A stretch of DNA of 47,921 nt from Bacteroides sp. (GTDB lineage: Bacteria > Bacteroidota > Bacteroidia > Bacteroidales > Bacteroidaceae). Shown piece after piece: positions 41,016 through 47,921 of this stretch. Under the pieces are notes generated by a model, which saw only the letters and a list, made by a program, of their open reading frames with translations, did no database searches and was not told the DNA's origin. Where the stretch lies: positions 1,198-49,118 of the forward strand of contig DXWV01000045.1 in NCBI GenBank assembly GCA_019416685.1, in the 5' to 3' direction. Each line of letters opens with the position of its first letter. Positions within the stretch are counted from its first letter, which is position 1. The translations under genes were made by a program, and so were the position numbers.

Positions 41016-41930
41016 TTATCTCAACCGTAAACGGTCACCTACTTCCGGAATATAATCACCGTCTTTACGGTTCATCTTATAGAGGTTTTTCAGACGAATA
41101 CCATATTTCTGGGAAATGGTATGCATGGAATCACCATCTTTCACAATATATACATTATATTGTTTGGGAGCTTTCTTCTTCTTTGCTTTCAGATAAATAA
41201 TATCTCCCTGTGTGAGAGTATAGTCGCGTTGCAGGTCATTATACTTCACAAGCTTCTTCCAACTGATACCAAATTCGTCACCCAACTCCTTGAAAGTATC
41301 TCCGCTACGGGCCACCACATAAGCAATGTCATTGGCTATATATACCGGATGCGGACTCAACAACCACGGATGTTTACGCAACTTTCGTTCCGAATAAATA
41401 CCTTTGGAATCATACTTATACAGATCGTAATCCTCTATAATTGTAATCAAACGGTTGGCATATGAAGGATCTGTGGCATACCCCGCCTTTTTCAGTCCGC
41501 GTGCCCATCCTTTATAATCTGTGATATCGAGCTTGAACAAGAAAGCATAACGTGCACCACGAGTCAGAAACGTGGAATGATCCTCATAAGAGTCTTTCGG
41601 ATTTTTATAAGCCCGGAAGCACTCTTGGCGGGCATCATCATCATGCCGCACCGTACGCCCCTTCCAGCTCCCTCCGCACTTGATACCAAAATGATTGTTA
41701 CTTTTACGGGCCAGTTCACTCATTCCTGCGCCACTTTCGAGTAACCCCTGCGCCAATGTAATACTGGCAGGAATCTTATGCTCCTTCATCTGCTCTATGG
41801 CAAGATCTTTATACTTATCAATATAATCTACATAACGGGAATTTTTGCGCTGAGCCTGTGCACCTACAGAAAGCATAAGTGCAAGGGTTATCACAACAAG
41901 TCTAAGTGCTTCCCGCACAGGGAGGTACAC
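41016..41930 (-). CDS. Exported glucosaminidase with two LysM domains
   Basis: About 304 residues from a GTG at 41930. The frame is open to 42131, but its first 60 codons are the translation of a non-coding repeat, so they are not used. VREALRLVVITLALMLSVGAQAQ acts as the signal peptide, and the exact start (41930 or 41915) is uncertain. The glucosaminidase (GH73-like) domain follows: ITLAQGLLESGAGMSELA (catalytic Glu) and SNNHFGIKCGG. Two LysM modules (AYVVARSGDTFKELGDEFGI and VYIVKDGDSMHTISQKYGI) bind peptidoglycan. Probably a cell-wall hydrolase. It sits between hlyD and the divergent cdd gene, with no functional link to either. Confidence 0.85.
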   Translation of the reverse strand: MYLPVREALRLVVITLALMLSVGAQAQRKNSRYVDYIDKYKDLAIEQMKEHKIPASITLAQGLLESGAGMSELARKSNNHFGIKCGGSWKGRTVRHDDDARQECFRAYKNPKDSYEDHSTFLTRGARYAFLFKLDITDYKGWARGLKKAGYATDPSYANRLITIIEDYDLYKYDSKGIYSERKLRKHPWLLSPHPVYIANDIAYVVARSGDTFKELGDEFGISWKKLVKYNDLQRDYTLTQGDIIYLKAKKKKAPKQYNVYIVKDGDSMHTISQKYGIRLKNLYKMNRKDGDYIPEVGDRLRLR

Positions 41931-41946
41931 CAAGAGATGATCAATT

Positions 41947-42088
41947 GAAACGCAGATGAGCGCAGATTTTCGCAAAGAAAAACAAGGATAAGATAATGAA
42001 CAACAGTATTTTAATCTGCGCTTATCTGCGTTTATCCGCGTTTCATCTGATAAATAAAGCTCTGTGAGACTCGGTGGTACTCTGTGGT
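41947..42088. repeat. Inverted repeat of CGCAGAT words with CTCTGTG tail
   Basis: AAACGCAGATGAGCGCAGAT (from 41948) pairs with AATCTGCGCTTATCTGCG (from 42012). CTCTGTGAGACTCGGTGGTA then follows from 42060. It covers the region between the glucosaminidase and cdd and makes a false N-terminal extension of the former. Confidence 0.7.
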
Positions 42089-42146
42089 GAGTTTGATTCA
42101 TTATTGTCCAAATGTGAGTTAAATGCCACAAAAATCATAAAAATAA

Positions 42147-42176
42147 TTGGGATTATCAATCTCTTTCCTAACTTTG
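42147..42176 (+). promoter_or_regulatory. Promoter of cdd-araC
   Basis: TTGG (42147-42150) and TAACTTTG (42169-42176), 18 bases apart. The -7 box is perfect, and the start would be about 30 bases before the cdd ATG. Confidence 0.6.
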
Positions 42177-42211
42177 TAACATTAATTGTAGAACAAAAAC
42201 CCTTGATAAAG

Positions 42212-42697
42212 ATGAAAGACCTGACGATTACCAGCATTATCAAAGTATACACATTTGATGAACTTAATAAAACGGACCAGGATCTGATGACAAGTGCAAT
42301 GGATGCAACTACGCGTAGTTATGCTCCCTATTCGAAATTCTCAGTAGGAGCTGCCGCCCTGCTTGCCAATGGTATGGTGGTGACCGGCACTAATCAGGAA
42401 AATGCCGCTTATCCGTCTGGTTTGTGCGCAGAACGTACTACCTTGTTCTATGCCAACTCTCAGTATCCCGATCAACCGGTGCTGACCCTTGCCATTGCTG
42501 CCCGTACGGAAAAAGACTTCATCGACCTCCCTATCCCCCCTTGCGGTGCTTGCCGCCAGGTAATACTCGAAACGGAGAAACGTTACAAACAGCCCATCCG
42601 CATTTTACTCTACGGAAAGAAAGAAATTTATGAGGTGAAAAGTATCTGCGATCTGTTACCGCTCTCATTCGATGCCTCAGCAATGAAAGAACAATGA
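42212..42697 (+). CDS. cdd: Cytidine deaminase
   Basis: 161 residues from ATG 42212. The open frame begins at 42074, but the promoter lies inside that stretch, so it is not coding. Zinc-site motifs: SGLCAERTTLF (Cys and catalytic Glu) and PPCGACRQVI (the two other Cys). YAPYSKFSVGAA is the substrate-side segment, and the rest is typical of the tetrameric Cdd group. It deaminates cytidine and deoxycytidine to uridine for pyrimidine salvage in the cytoplasm. ATGA overlap with the AraC gene shows coupled translation. Confidence 0.95.
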   Translation: MKDLTITSIIKVYTFDELNKTDQDLMTSAMDATTRSYAPYSKFSVGAAALLANGMVVTGTNQENAAYPSGLCAERTTLFYANSQYPDQPVLTLAIAARTEKDFIDLPIPPCGACRQVILETEKRYKQPIRILLYGKKEIYEVKSICDLLPLSFDASAMKEQ

Positions 42698-43533
42698 TAC
42701 AACAATATAATACCAAACTAAAAGGAAAGCTCGTCCTTACCGATTCTTACCATACAGACAAAGCCTTGCAAAAGGAAAAGAGCCTTTATAAATTTATCTG
42801 GGTACGAAATGGCAGTATTACGCTGGAAATAGACCATCAGGAGGTAATACTTGTGCCGAATGAAGTTATCTCTCTGTCCAACCTGCAACATCTGGAATTC
42901 AAATCCATTGACGGAGACTACCTGACACTACTGTTCAATAGTAATTTCTATTGTATTTATGGCAACGACCACGAAGTATCGTGCAGCGGTTTCCTCTTCA
43001 ATGGCTCCTCACATGTGATCCGGTTCGTATTGGATGATACCGAACAGAAACTACTAAACGACATTGCCGATACACTCAGCAAAGAATTCTCCGTATCGGA
43101 CAATTTACAGGAAGAGATGCTCCGCATTCAGCTCAAACGCTTCATAATCCAGTCTACCCGTATCGCACGCCGGCGCCTGAACATCACACAGGAAAAGGAA
43201 TACAGTTTTGAAATTATTCGTCAGTTCTTTATTCTGGTAGATACACATTACCGGGAGAAAAAACAAGTACAGGACTACGCCGATATGCTGCATAAATCTC
43301 CTAAAACATTATCAAATATATTCTCGGCTTGCAAACTCCCTTCTCCATTGCGCATCATTCATGAGCGTGTAGAAGCCGAAGCCAAGCGACTATTGCTATA
43401 CAGTACCAAAAGTGCCAAAGAAATAGCTGACCTGCTGGGATTTGAAGACCAGTCTTCTTTCAGCCGTTTTTTCAAGAATATGACCGGACAAAGTACTGTA
43501 CAATTCAGAAATTCTTCCGAAGGGAAAAATTGA
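42694..43533 (+). CDS. AraC-family transcriptional regulator
   Basis: 279 residues. The N-terminal half is a cupin-like sensor (FIWVRNGSITLEIDHQEVILVPNEV). The C-terminal half holds the two AraC HTHs: ADMLHKSPKTLSNIFSAC and, further on, KSAKEIADLLGFEDQSSFSRFFKNMTG followed by S. Cysteines in FYCIYGNDHEVSCSGF could be a redox switch, as E. coli RclR uses cysteines for this. However, overall sequence is not close to RclR. It stands directly before rclC and rclA and is the likely activator of those genes (inference). Four-base overlap with cdd. Confidence 0.88.
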   Translation: MIQQYNTKLKGKLVLTDSYHTDKALQKEKSLYKFIWVRNGSITLEIDHQEVILVPNEVISLSNLQHLEFKSIDGDYLTLLFNSNFYCIYGNDHEVSCSGFLFNGSSHVIRFVLDDTEQKLLNDIADTLSKEFSVSDNLQEEMLRIQLKRFIIQSTRIARRRLNITQEKEYSFEIIRQFFILVDTHYREKKQVQDYADMLHKSPKTLSNIFSACKLPSPLRIIHERVEAEAKRLLLYSTKSAKEIADLLGFEDQSSFSRFFKNMTGQSTVQFRNSSEGKN

Positions 43534-43621
43534 CAAACGATAAAGCTAAATTGCTATTTCCGGTAAATGGGAAAACCCCGACCTTTGTGTCTGTAAGTTA
43601 AACCCATAAAAAGTTATAGCA

Positions 43622-44209
43622 ATGAAAGAAAAATTAATCACTCTTCTGACCTTCACTTCCGGTCTTAAAAGTTTCGGTATCAAATTTATCCGTGTAGCCA
43701 TTCTCGTTGTATTCGTCTGGATTGGTGGATTGAAGTATTTTCACTACGAAGCAGATGGCATCGTACCTTTCGTGGCAAACAGTCCGTTTATGAGTTTCTT
43801 CTACGCTAAGGGAGCTCCGGAATACAAGGAACATAAAAATGCCGAAGGTGCATATGTACCCGAAAACCGTGAATGGCACGAAGCCAATAATACATACACA
43901 TTCTCTTACGGACTGGGTGCACTCATTATGAGTATCGGCATCCTGGTTTTTCTTGGTATCTTCTTCCCTAAAGTTGGTATCATAGGAGATACACTCGCCA
44001 TCATCATGACGCTTGGCACATTGTCTTTTCTTGTCACTACACCCGAAGTATGGGTACCCAATCTGGGAAGTGGAGAATTTGGATTCCCACTACTCTCAGG
44101 TGCCGGAAGATTGGTTATCAAAGACATCGTTATATTGGCAGGAGCAGTAGTATTACTTTCCGATTCATCCCAACGGGTACTGAAATCTTTGACAGCTACT
44201 ACCCGATAG
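43622..44209 (+). CDS. rclC: RclC/YkgB-like inner-membrane protein (DUF417)
   Basis: 195 residues with four hydrophobic segments. Strong resemblance to E. coli RclC (YkgB): VFVWIGGLKYFHYEADGIVPFVANSP, WHEANNTYTFSYGLG, TLGTLSFLVTTPEVWVPNLG and LSGAGRLVIKDIVILAGAVV are the shared blocks. In E. coli rclABC protects from reactive chlorine. The membrane protein's own reaction is not known. It lies 65 bases before rclA. A GACCTTTG (-7-like, 43580-43587) is 34 bases before the ATG. Confidence 0.9.
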   Translation: MKEKLITLLTFTSGLKSFGIKFIRVAILVVFVWIGGLKYFHYEADGIVPFVANSPFMSFFYAKGAPEYKEHKNAEGAYVPENREWHEANNTYTFSYGLGALIMSIGILVFLGIFFPKVGIIGDTLAIIMTLGTLSFLVTTPEVWVPNLGSGEFGFPLLSGAGRLVIKDIVILAGAVVLLSDSSQRVLKSLTATTR

Positions 44210-44274
44210 CTGAAACAAATTTCCCGTTTCGGATGTTATAAACCTACAGAATAACCCTTTAAAAGAATAAAGAT

Positions 44275-45651
44275 ATGAAACAATATGATGCTATTATCAT
44301 AGGTTTCGGCAAAGGTGGAAAGACATTGGCTGCCGAATTATCCAATCGTGGCTGGAAAGTCGCCCTCATCGAACGCTCTGATAAGATGTATGGAGGTACC
44401 TGTATCAATATCGCCTGTATCCCTACTAAAGCATTGGTACATGAGGCCGGGATATCCGAGCTAATGTATAAGGAAGATTATAAGCAACAGAGTGACTTTT
44501 ACAAACAGGCCATTGGCCGCAAAAATGAGCTGACCTCTTTTCTTCGTGAAAAGAACTTTAGCGATCTGGAGGGACGTCCCAATGTGACAATTTATACGGG
44601 AACGGCTTCATTCACTTCACCCAACACGGTGAAAGTTATTCTTCCCGACAAAGAGATAGAACTTCAGGGTAAAGAAATTTTCATTAACACCGGAGCTACA
44701 AGTATTATCCCTGCCATCGATGGAGTTAAAGAAAGCAAGCATGTGTATACCAGTACCAACTTGCTGGATCTGAACATACTCCCACGCCATCTTATTATTG
44801 TAGGAGGCGGATACATCGGACTGGAATTCGCTTCTATGTATGCAGAGTTCGGAAGCAAGGTAACCATACTCGAAGGAGGAAGTACGTTCATTCCGCGTGA
44901 AGACCGTGACATAGCGGACAGTGTACGTAAGGTACTTGAGAAGAAGGGAGTCGAAATTCGCCTGAATGCCCGTGCACAGTCCATACATGATACAGCAGAT
45001 GGGGTGACACTGGCATATACAAACACCGCTGATGACATCCCTTGCTTTGTTGAAGGCGATGCTATCCTACTGGCTACAGGCCGAAAACCAATGATAGAGG
45101 GCCTGAACTTACAAGCAGCAGGCGTAAAAGTAGATGCACACGGTGCTATTATTACAGACGTACACCTGCACACTACTACTCCACACATCTGGGCAATGGG
45201 CGATGTAAAGGGAGGACCGCAGTTTACCTATGTATCTCTGGATGATTTCAGGATTATCCGCAATAAACTGTTTGGTGATAAAGAGCGTACCACCGAAGAC
45301 CGTGATCCGATAGCTTACTCCGTATTTATTGACCCGCCACTTGCCCATGTCGGTTTGACGGAAGATGAAGCTATCAAGAGAGGATATTCCTTCAAAGTAT
45401 CCCGCTTACCGGCCACAGCTGTAGCACGTGCCCGTACTTTACAACAAACAGACGGCATGCTGAAAGCTATCATTGATACACATACCGGAAGAATCATGGG
45501 ATGTACCCTGTTCTGTGCCGAAGCATCAGAAATTATAAACATTGTCAATATGGCAATGAAAACCGGACAGCATTACAGCTTCTTACGGGACTTTATTTTC
45601 ACACACCCAAGTATGAGTGAAGTATTAAACCAGTTATTCACATTTGATTGA
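44275..45651 (+). CDS. rclA: RclA-like flavin disulfide reductase
   Basis: 458 residues. It resembles E. coli RclA along its length: FAD fold IIIGFGKGGKTLAAELSNRG, redox pair Cys43/Cys48 in YGGTCINIACIPTKAL, NAD(P)H fold IIVGGGYIGLEFASMYAEFG, FAD-binding IWAMGDVKGGPQFTYVSLDD, and C-terminal FTHPSMSEVLNQL. RclA is a flavoenzyme known to reduce Cu(II) and protect against hypochlorous acid. Its partner rclC precedes it, and a good terminator follows. In a gut anaerobe this would serve during contact with host neutrophils or air. Confidence 0.93.
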   Translation: MKQYDAIIIGFGKGGKTLAAELSNRGWKVALIERSDKMYGGTCINIACIPTKALVHEAGISELMYKEDYKQQSDFYKQAIGRKNELTSFLREKNFSDLEGRPNVTIYTGTASFTSPNTVKVILPDKEIELQGKEIFINTGATSIIPAIDGVKESKHVYTSTNLLDLNILPRHLIIVGGGYIGLEFASMYAEFGSKVTILEGGSTFIPREDRDIADSVRKVLEKKGVEIRLNARAQSIHDTADGVTLAYTNTADDIPCFVEGDAILLATGRKPMIEGLNLQAAGVKVDAHGAIITDVHLHTTTPHIWAMGDVKGGPQFTYVSLDDFRIIRNKLFGDKERTTEDRDPIAYSVFIDPPLAHVGLTEDEAIKRGYSFKVSRLPATAVARARTLQQTDGMLKAIIDTHTGRIMGCTLFCAEASEIINIVNMAMKTGQHYSFLRDFIFTHPSMSEVLNQLFTFD

Positions 45652-45679
45652 AATAGATAGTTCTGATTTTTATTTCAAG

Positions 45680-45721
45680 TAACGCCTGTTAGAAATTAAA
45701 GTAAAACAGGCGTTATTTTTA
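45680..45721 (+). terminator. Rho-independent terminator of rclA
   Basis: TAACGCCTGTT (45680-45690) pairs perfectly with AACAGGCGTTA (45705-45715), followed by TTTTT. Located 29 bases after the rclA stop. Confidence 0.9.
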
Positions 45722-45753
45722 TCTTAACAACCAGGGGAGTGCTATATTTTTCT

Positions 45754-45761
45754 TACTTTTG
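45754..45761 (+). promoter_or_regulatory. -7 box of the GNAT gene
   Basis: TACTTTTG matches TAnnTTTG and is 34 bases before the ATG at 45795. No -33 TTTG is visible. Confidence 0.5.
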
Positions 45762-45794
45762 TAACAACATTGCCCATAAAGAGTAAAACTCAAA

Positions 45795-46331
45795 ATGAAA
45801 GAAAATCAAACTTATCAATCAAAGATTATGCCATTTACTTTTCGAAAAGCTACCACCGATGATGCAGCCAGAATATGGGAAATCATCTTGCAAGCCAAAG
45901 AACAAATGCTTCGGCAACAAAAGCAACAATGGGACGAAACCTATCCCCTACCCGAAAATATAACCAGTGACATTCGGAACGGTTATGCCTGCGTATTATG
46001 TAACGAGGATGTCATAATAGCCTATGGTGCAGTCTCTTTTGATGGTGAGCCGGCCTATGAAGCCATCGAAGGCAAATGGTTAAGTGAACAGCCTTATGTA
46101 GTAGTTCATCGCCTGGCTGTAGCCAATGAAATGAAGCAAAAGGGCATAGCTACTCTGTTCATGCAAAAAGTAGAAGAATTTAGTCGCGGGAAAGGAATCT
46201 ATAGTTTCAAGGTAGATACCAATTTTGATAATTTCTACATGCATAAGATGTTAGAACGGCTTGGCTTTACATATTGTGGGGAAATAATATATGGCAGGGG
46301 AATCAGGATGGCATACGAAAAGCTCTTATAA
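45795..46331 (+). CDS. GNAT-family N-acetyltransferase
   Basis: 178 residues (or 167 if the ATG at 45828, MPFTFRKATTDDAARIW, is used). GNAT pattern: FRKATTDDAARIWEIILQA at the start, then VVVHRLAVANEMKQKGIATL (acetyl-CoA loop Q-K-G-I-A) and FKVDTNFDNFYMHKMLERLG (motif B). The substrate is unknown. GNAT proteins of this kind acetylate small amines or protein N-termini. It has its own -7 box and stands alone between rclA and the small lipoprotein. Confidence 0.88.
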   Translation: MKENQTYQSKIMPFTFRKATTDDAARIWEIILQAKEQMLRQQKQQWDETYPLPENITSDIRNGYACVLCNEDVIIAYGAVSFDGEPAYEAIEGKWLSEQPYVVVHRLAVANEMKQKGIATLFMQKVEEFSRGKGIYSFKVDTNFDNFYMHKMLERLGFTYCGEIIYGRGIRMAYEKLL

Positions 46332-46343
46332 TCCTTATCTCGC

Positions 46344-46427
46344 AAAAGTACGTATTTAAATAGGTGTTAAATACGTAATTAATAGTGACTTAAATACGTA
46401 CTCTTATACCCTAAAAGTACGTACTTT
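46344..46427. repeat. TACGTA palindrome array, 4 x 23 bp (best copy)
   Basis: Four perfect TACGTA centres at 46349, 46372, 46395 and 46418, each 23 bases from the next, 84 bases in all, alignable to 10988-11071 without gaps. Confidence 0.85.
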
Positions 46428-46572
46428 TATAAGCATTGATTTACAGACTAATAGCATAACCTTTTAGAAGATACTTTATTAAAATACTGTTTAGTTTTTG
46501 CCAAAGTAAAAAAAACAGTACTTACATATTTCTAAACATACGTAAATATATATCAACCGATATAAACAATGC

Positions 46573-46580
46573 TATATTTG
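46573..46580 (+). promoter_or_regulatory. -7 box of the small lipoprotein gene
   Basis: TATATTTG, a perfect TAnnTTTG, 22 bases before ATG 46603. This placement argues against the in-frame ATG at 46585, only 4 bases after the box. Confidence 0.5.
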
Positions 46581-46602
46581 TAAAATGTTTAACCTAAAAG
46601 AT

Positions 46603-46944
46603 ATGAATATGGAAAATTTGAAAATTAATTATGTATGCTTAGCTCTTAGCATTCTGTGTTTATTATTAGTGTCATGTAAAGATGATGAAACTCCGTATCC
46701 GGATGGTAAAGAGCTGTTAAACTACGAGATGCCTATGTACATAATAGCTGGAGATGGTCCAGAACCCAAACCACTACCTGCTGATTGTATTATCTATTAT
46801 GATTACCCAGAGGGGGTAAATAGCAACATCCTTTCTAACTTTTGGTTCGAAGGTCGTCTTTATGATACTTATGGTTTATCAGCAAAGATAAAATCTTGGG
46901 GAATCACTCCACCAGCAACAATAAAAGTTCTTGTAACAGGCTAA
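46603..46944 (+). CDS. Small lipoprotein of unknown function
   Basis: 113 residues from ATG 46603 (MNMENLKINYVCLALSILCLLLVSC). The lipobox LLVSC puts Cys at about 25. The rest is hydrophilic and Pro-rich (DDETPYPDGKELLNYEMPMYI) and fits no family known to me. The frame ends in TIKVLVTG. One frame over, an open stretch to 47029 (NLQLKSVEQNPIQDPAKAVT then TFSLLFIQ) reads like a continuation, so the gene may be shifted near its end. A -7 box lies just upstream. Confidence 0.65.
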   Translation: MNMENLKINYVCLALSILCLLLVSCKDDETPYPDGKELLNYEMPMYIIAGDGPEPKPLPADCIIYYDYPEGVNSNILSNFWFEGRLYDTYGLSAKIKSWGITPPATIKVLVTG

Positions 46945-47046
46945 TTTGCAGCTGAAGAGTGTCGAACAAAACCCGATACAAGATCCAGCCAAAGCTGTTA
47001 CGACGTTCTCTTTACTGTTCATTCAATAACCCTTAAATAAAAAAGT

Positions 47047-47196
47047 ATGAGAAAACACACAGTACTATTATTAACTTTGCTATTTTGTTTGAATTTGTCT
47101 TCACAAAGACAAATGTCTTACAATACAAAGAATAAGAAGGTGATTAAATTAGAAACAGCCTCTAATAATTATGGAAACATCAAACGGATGTTGTGA
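47047..47196 (+). CDS. Short exported ORF cut off by the CRISPR array
   Basis: 49 residues: MRKHTVLLLTLLFCLNLSSQ looks like a real signal peptide, followed by RQMSYNTKNKKVIKLETASN. The frame ends at TGA in the first CRISPR repeat, so either the gene was truncated when the array arrived or it is a remnant. It lies 102 bases behind the lipoprotein. Confidence 0.35.
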   Translation: MRKHTVLLLTLLFCLNLSSQRQMSYNTKNKKVIKLETASNNYGNIKRML

Positions 47197-47774
47197 TTCG
47201 CTTTCAAATTAGTATCTTTGAACCATTGGAAACAGCCCACATCGCCGACAAAGTGCGAAGGTTACAGTTGTGATTCGCTTTCAAATTAGTATCTTTGAAC
47301 CATTGGAAACAGCCGGGTCCGCATCCCCGATAGTGATTCTGCAGTTGTGATTCGCTTTCAAATTAGTATCTTTGAACCATTGGAAACAGCTTCGGTTATG
47401 TGACATCAACATTAAGGAAGTTGTGATTCGCTTTCAAATTAGTATCTTTGAACCATTGGAAACAGCGATATATTATTTTTTGCCTTCCTTGATTGGGTTG
47501 TGATTCGCTTTCAAATTAGTATCTTTGAACCATTGGAAACAGCTGTCGTGAGAGAATATTATAAGAAAGTTGTGTTGTGATTCGCTTTCAAATTAGTATC
47601 TTTGAACCATTGGAAACAGCTGCATTCAAGAATTTGATTATTGCTTATCCGTTGTGATTCGCTTTCAAATTAGTATCTTTGAACCATTGGAAACAGCGGT
47701 GAAGCGTTTAGACTGAACGCATTAGAAGTTGTGATTCGCTTTCAAATTAGTATCTTTGAACCATTGGAAACAGC
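47190..47774 (+). CRISPR. CRISPR array, 8 repeats of 47 bp and 7 spacers
   Basis: Repeats start at 47190, 47267, 47344, 47420, 47497, 47574, 47651 and 47728. Each is 47 bp, begins GTTGTGATTCGC and ends CATTGGAAACAGC. By eye all eight are the same. Spacers are 30 bp, except the third (47391-47419), which is 29. A 47-bp repeat starting GTTGTGATT fits type II-C arrays of Bacteroides, in which crRNA is made with tracrRNA, Cas9 and RNase III. No cas gene is in the window. Each repeat contains TATCTTTG (repeat positions 24-31), a -7 consensus. A GAAACAGC at 47152-47159 lies exactly one period before the first repeat end. Spacer targets cannot be determined without a search. Confidence 0.98.
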
Positions 47775-47921
47775 AGAATCTTCATTATCAACTGAACAAC
47801 AATTAGTTACATCTAATTATAGAAAATAAAAAAAAGATTGTTTCCAAAAGAAAATCCCATATTTCTGAGGGCACTGAAAAAGTCCCTCACATGGGCGATG
47901 CTCTAAAATTAATCGGCACAT
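47775..47921. other. CRISPR flank with a hairpin, possible insertion-sequence end
   Basis: After the last repeat comes AT-rich sequence with a run of A (47827-47836), TGTTTCCAA (a 9-base complement of the repeat 3' end) and a hairpin GAGGG...CCCTC inside CCCAT...ATGGG (about 47857-47895). CACTGAAAAAGTCC resembles the ends of some transposons. No gene is complete. Either cas genes or a mobile element may lie beyond the edge. Confidence 0.35.

Noticed and set aside
42074..42211. 46-residue extension of cytidine deaminase
   Set aside because: The TAACTTTG promoter lies inside it, so it should not be transcribed in full; ATG 42212 gives the usual Cdd length.
47775..47820. Ninth spacer and degenerate repeat after the last repeat
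   Set aside because: Bases at 47805 onward do not resemble the repeat start (GTTACATCT against GTTGTGATT); not enough to count.
47827..47870. tracrRNA anti-repeat
   Set aside because: Only 9 bases (TGTTTCCAA) match, and to the repeat 3' end, whereas tracrRNA must pair with the 5' part; no such pairing was found in the window.

Overview
The window looks like a chromosomal piece of a gut Bacteroides (Bacteroidales). The evidence is a SusC/SusD pair, TAnnTTTG promoter elements in place of bacterial -10 boxes, lipoproteins with a serine-rich lipobox, an inositol-lipid gene cluster, and a 47-bp CRISPR repeat of the type II-C kind. The species cannot be fixed from the sequence alone.

Layout. (1) 1-2250: 3' end of an RNase G gene, an anchored protein of unknown function and a MmcQ/YjbR protein. 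(2) 2258-8485, all minus strand: an inositol-lipid operon (inositol-phosphate synthase, PgpA-like phosphatase, GtrA-like protein, CDP-alcohol phosphotransferase, PAP2-type inositol phosphorylceramide synthase), followed by a flippase-like membrane protein and an iron alcohol dehydrogenase. (3) 9193-12809, plus strand: aspT and aspD, an aspartate/alanine exchange and decarboxylation pair. (4) 12893-26832, minus strand: a histidine kinase, a sigma-54 activator, a TolC protein, a second sensor kinase, four FtsX/MacB-type permeases arranged as two A-B pairs, a GIN-domain protein and one ABC ATPase. Its HlyD adaptor lies 13 kb away at 39617-40864. (5) 27398-36289: a pectin locus with two PL1 lyases facing a SusC/SusD pair. 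(6) 36613-38782: an exported protein made of DnaJ-type zinc repeats, two related lipoproteins and a small HTH protein. (7) 41016-46331: glucosaminidase, cdd, an AraC regulator, rclC, rclA and a GNAT enzyme. (8) 46603-47921: a small lipoprotein, a truncated exported ORF and a CRISPR array of eight repeats.

The most interesting find is a three-promoter regulon. Upstream of tolC, of the ABC ATPase and of hlyD there is a sigma-54-like -24 element (TTGGCAC on the minus strand) and an 18-bp palindrome of form GTGTCCG-N4-CGAACAC. The distance between the two is exactly the same (45 bp) at all three places. The NtrC-family activator encoded behind tolC is the obvious candidate to bind it. This would join the outer-membrane, inner-membrane and adaptor parts of one efflux machine even though a pectin locus now separates them.

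Other unusual signals are intergenic arrays with 22-23-bp period and unrelated unit sequences, long hairpins built from short degenerate words that also supply the stop codons of neighbouring genes, and a CRISPR repeat that itself contains a Bacteroides-type promoter.
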